A stretch of DNA of 5,536 nt, from contig CAZVAD010000145.1 of the NCBI GenBank assembly GCA_964624645.1, positions 1-5,536 of the forward strand. Direction: 5' to 3'. The first letter of the stretch is position 1. Every line of letters starts with the position of its first letter. Made by a program: the position numbers and the translations under genes. This document shows, in pieces, positions 4,719 through 5,536 of the stretch. The notes beneath the pieces are model-generated. The model saw only the letters and a list, made by a program, of their open reading frames with translations, did not search any database and had not been told where the DNA came from. Source of the stretch: Mariniphaga sp964624645 (lineage in GTDB: Bacteria > Bacteroidota > Bacteroidia > Bacteroidales > Prolixibacteraceae).

Positions 4719-5536
4719 ATGATACAGGAAGACCTTTTTAAAAAGCTTGTTGCACACTGCAAGGAATACGGTTACGTTTTCCAGTCAAGCGAAATTTATG
4801 ATGGCCTTGGCGCTGTCTATGACTACGGACAGTATGGCGTGGAGCTGAAAAACAACATTAAAAAATATTGGTGGGACAGCATGGTGCTGCTGCATGAAAA
4901 TGTGGTCGGTCTTGATTCGGCCATTTTTATGCACCCGACAACCTGGAAAGCCTCCGGCCATGTGGATGCCTTCAACGATCCGCTGATTGACAACAAGGAT
5001 TCAAAAAAACGCTATCGTGCGGACGTGTTGATCGAAGAACAACTGGCAAAGTTTGAAGACAAAATAAATAAAGAGATTGAAAAAGCCCGGAAACGGTTTG
5101 GAGATGCCTTTGATGAAAAGCAGTTCACGGAAACCAATCCGCGGGTTTTGGCAAACCGGCAAAAATACGACGAGCTGCACCGGCAATATTCGGAAGCCCT
5201 GAATAACAACGACCTTCCCGGATTAAAGCAGATTATCGAAGAACAGGAGATTGTTTGTCCGGTTTCGGGAACGCGCAACTGGACAGATGTGCGGCAGTTC
5301 AATCTGATGTTTTCCACGGAAATGGGCTCCACTTCCGACGGGGCAATGAAGATTTATTTGCGCCCGGAAACCGCACAGGGCATTTTTGTGAATTACCTGA
5401 ATGTTCAAAAGAGCGGAAGGATGCGGATACCGTTCGGCATTGCCCAAATTGGCAAAGCTTTCCGCAATGAAATCGTAGCCCGCCAGTTTATTTTCCGGAT
5501 GCGCGAATTTGAACAGATGGAAATGCAGTTTTTTGT
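4719..5536 (+). CDS. glyQS: Glycyl-tRNA synthetase, single-chain class II type (5' part, cut by window edge)
   Basis: The enzyme charges tRNA-Gly with glycine using ATP, in the cytoplasm, and usually works as a homodimer. The window holds the first 272 codons of about 510 usual for the family, with no stop before the edge. The start MIQEDLFKKLVAHCKEYG and the following SSEIYDGLGAVYDYG (24-38) fit the conserved N-terminus. Next come ELKNNIKKYWW (42-52), MHPTTWKASGHVDAFNDP (71-88) and a charged insertion (about 100-175). CPVSGTRNWTD (180-190) follows, where many relatives have a CxxC zinc-type pair; only the first cysteine is present here. LRPETAQGIF (214-223) belongs to the catalytic site. Class II motif 2 appears as RNEI (249-252) with FRMREFEQMEMQFF (259-272), whose arginine and glutamates contact ATP and the acceptor end. 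Nothing suggests damage. No Shine-Dalgarno site precedes the ATG. Confidence 0.97.
   Translation, partial: MIQEDLFKKLVAHCKEYGYVFQSSEIYDGLGAVYDYGQYGVELKNNIKKYWWDSMVLLHENVVGLDSAIFMHPTTWKASGHVDAFNDPLIDNKDSKKRYRADVLIEEQLAKFEDKINKEIEKARKRFGDAFDEKQFTETNPRVLANRQKYDELHRQYSEALNNNDLPGLKQIIEEQEIVCPVSGTRNWTDVRQFNLMFSTEMGSTSDGAMKIYLRPETAQGIFVNYLNVQKSGRMRIPFGIAQIGKAFRNEIVARQFIFRMREFEQMEMQFF

Overview
The window looks like chromosomal DNA of a member of the Bacteroidota. The evidence is a single-chain glycyl-tRNA synthetase with the phylum's typical wording, two protein families almost confined to that phylum (DUF5723-like outer-membrane barrel and DUF4834), an ECF sigma factor with the hydrophobic C-terminal tail common in Bacteroidota, several matches to the phylum's -7 promoter element TAnnTTTG, and few Shine-Dalgarno sequences. 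Base composition is moderate to AT-rich, with very AT-rich gaps between genes. I cannot name a genus.

Layout. Positions 1-74 may hold the last codons of a plus-strand gene entering from the left. Positions 75-230 are non-coding and rich in inverted repeats, with a strong hairpin at 190-215 just past the stop of the minus-strand ECF sigma gene (231-830). No anti-sigma gene is visible beside it. The gap 831-950 carries two copies of the palindrome TTTGCAAA next to a possible near-leaderless sigma promoter, and a well-formed promoter for tRNA-Val(GAC) at 951-1025. A minus-strand carboxy-terminal processing protease (1059-2735) converges on the tRNA. An AT-rich 239-bp divergent region (2736-2974) carries the same -7 word, TAATTTTG, facing each way.

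Rightwards runs a set of three plus-strand genes: an exported predicted outer-membrane beta-barrel protein (2975-4351), a small membrane protein of the DUF4834 family 10 bases later (4362-4637), and, after an 81-bp gap, the 5' part of glycyl-tRNA synthetase (4719 to the window edge).

The genes do not form one pathway. The protease and the barrel protein both act in the cell envelope and are divergently transcribed, so shared regulation is conceivable. The tRNA and the synthetase are housekeeping translation genes for different amino acids. I found no mobile element, CRISPR array, phage gene or novel multi-gene system. The less-explained signals are the paired palindromes before the sigma gene, the hairpin cluster at the left, and the AT-rich divergent control region.
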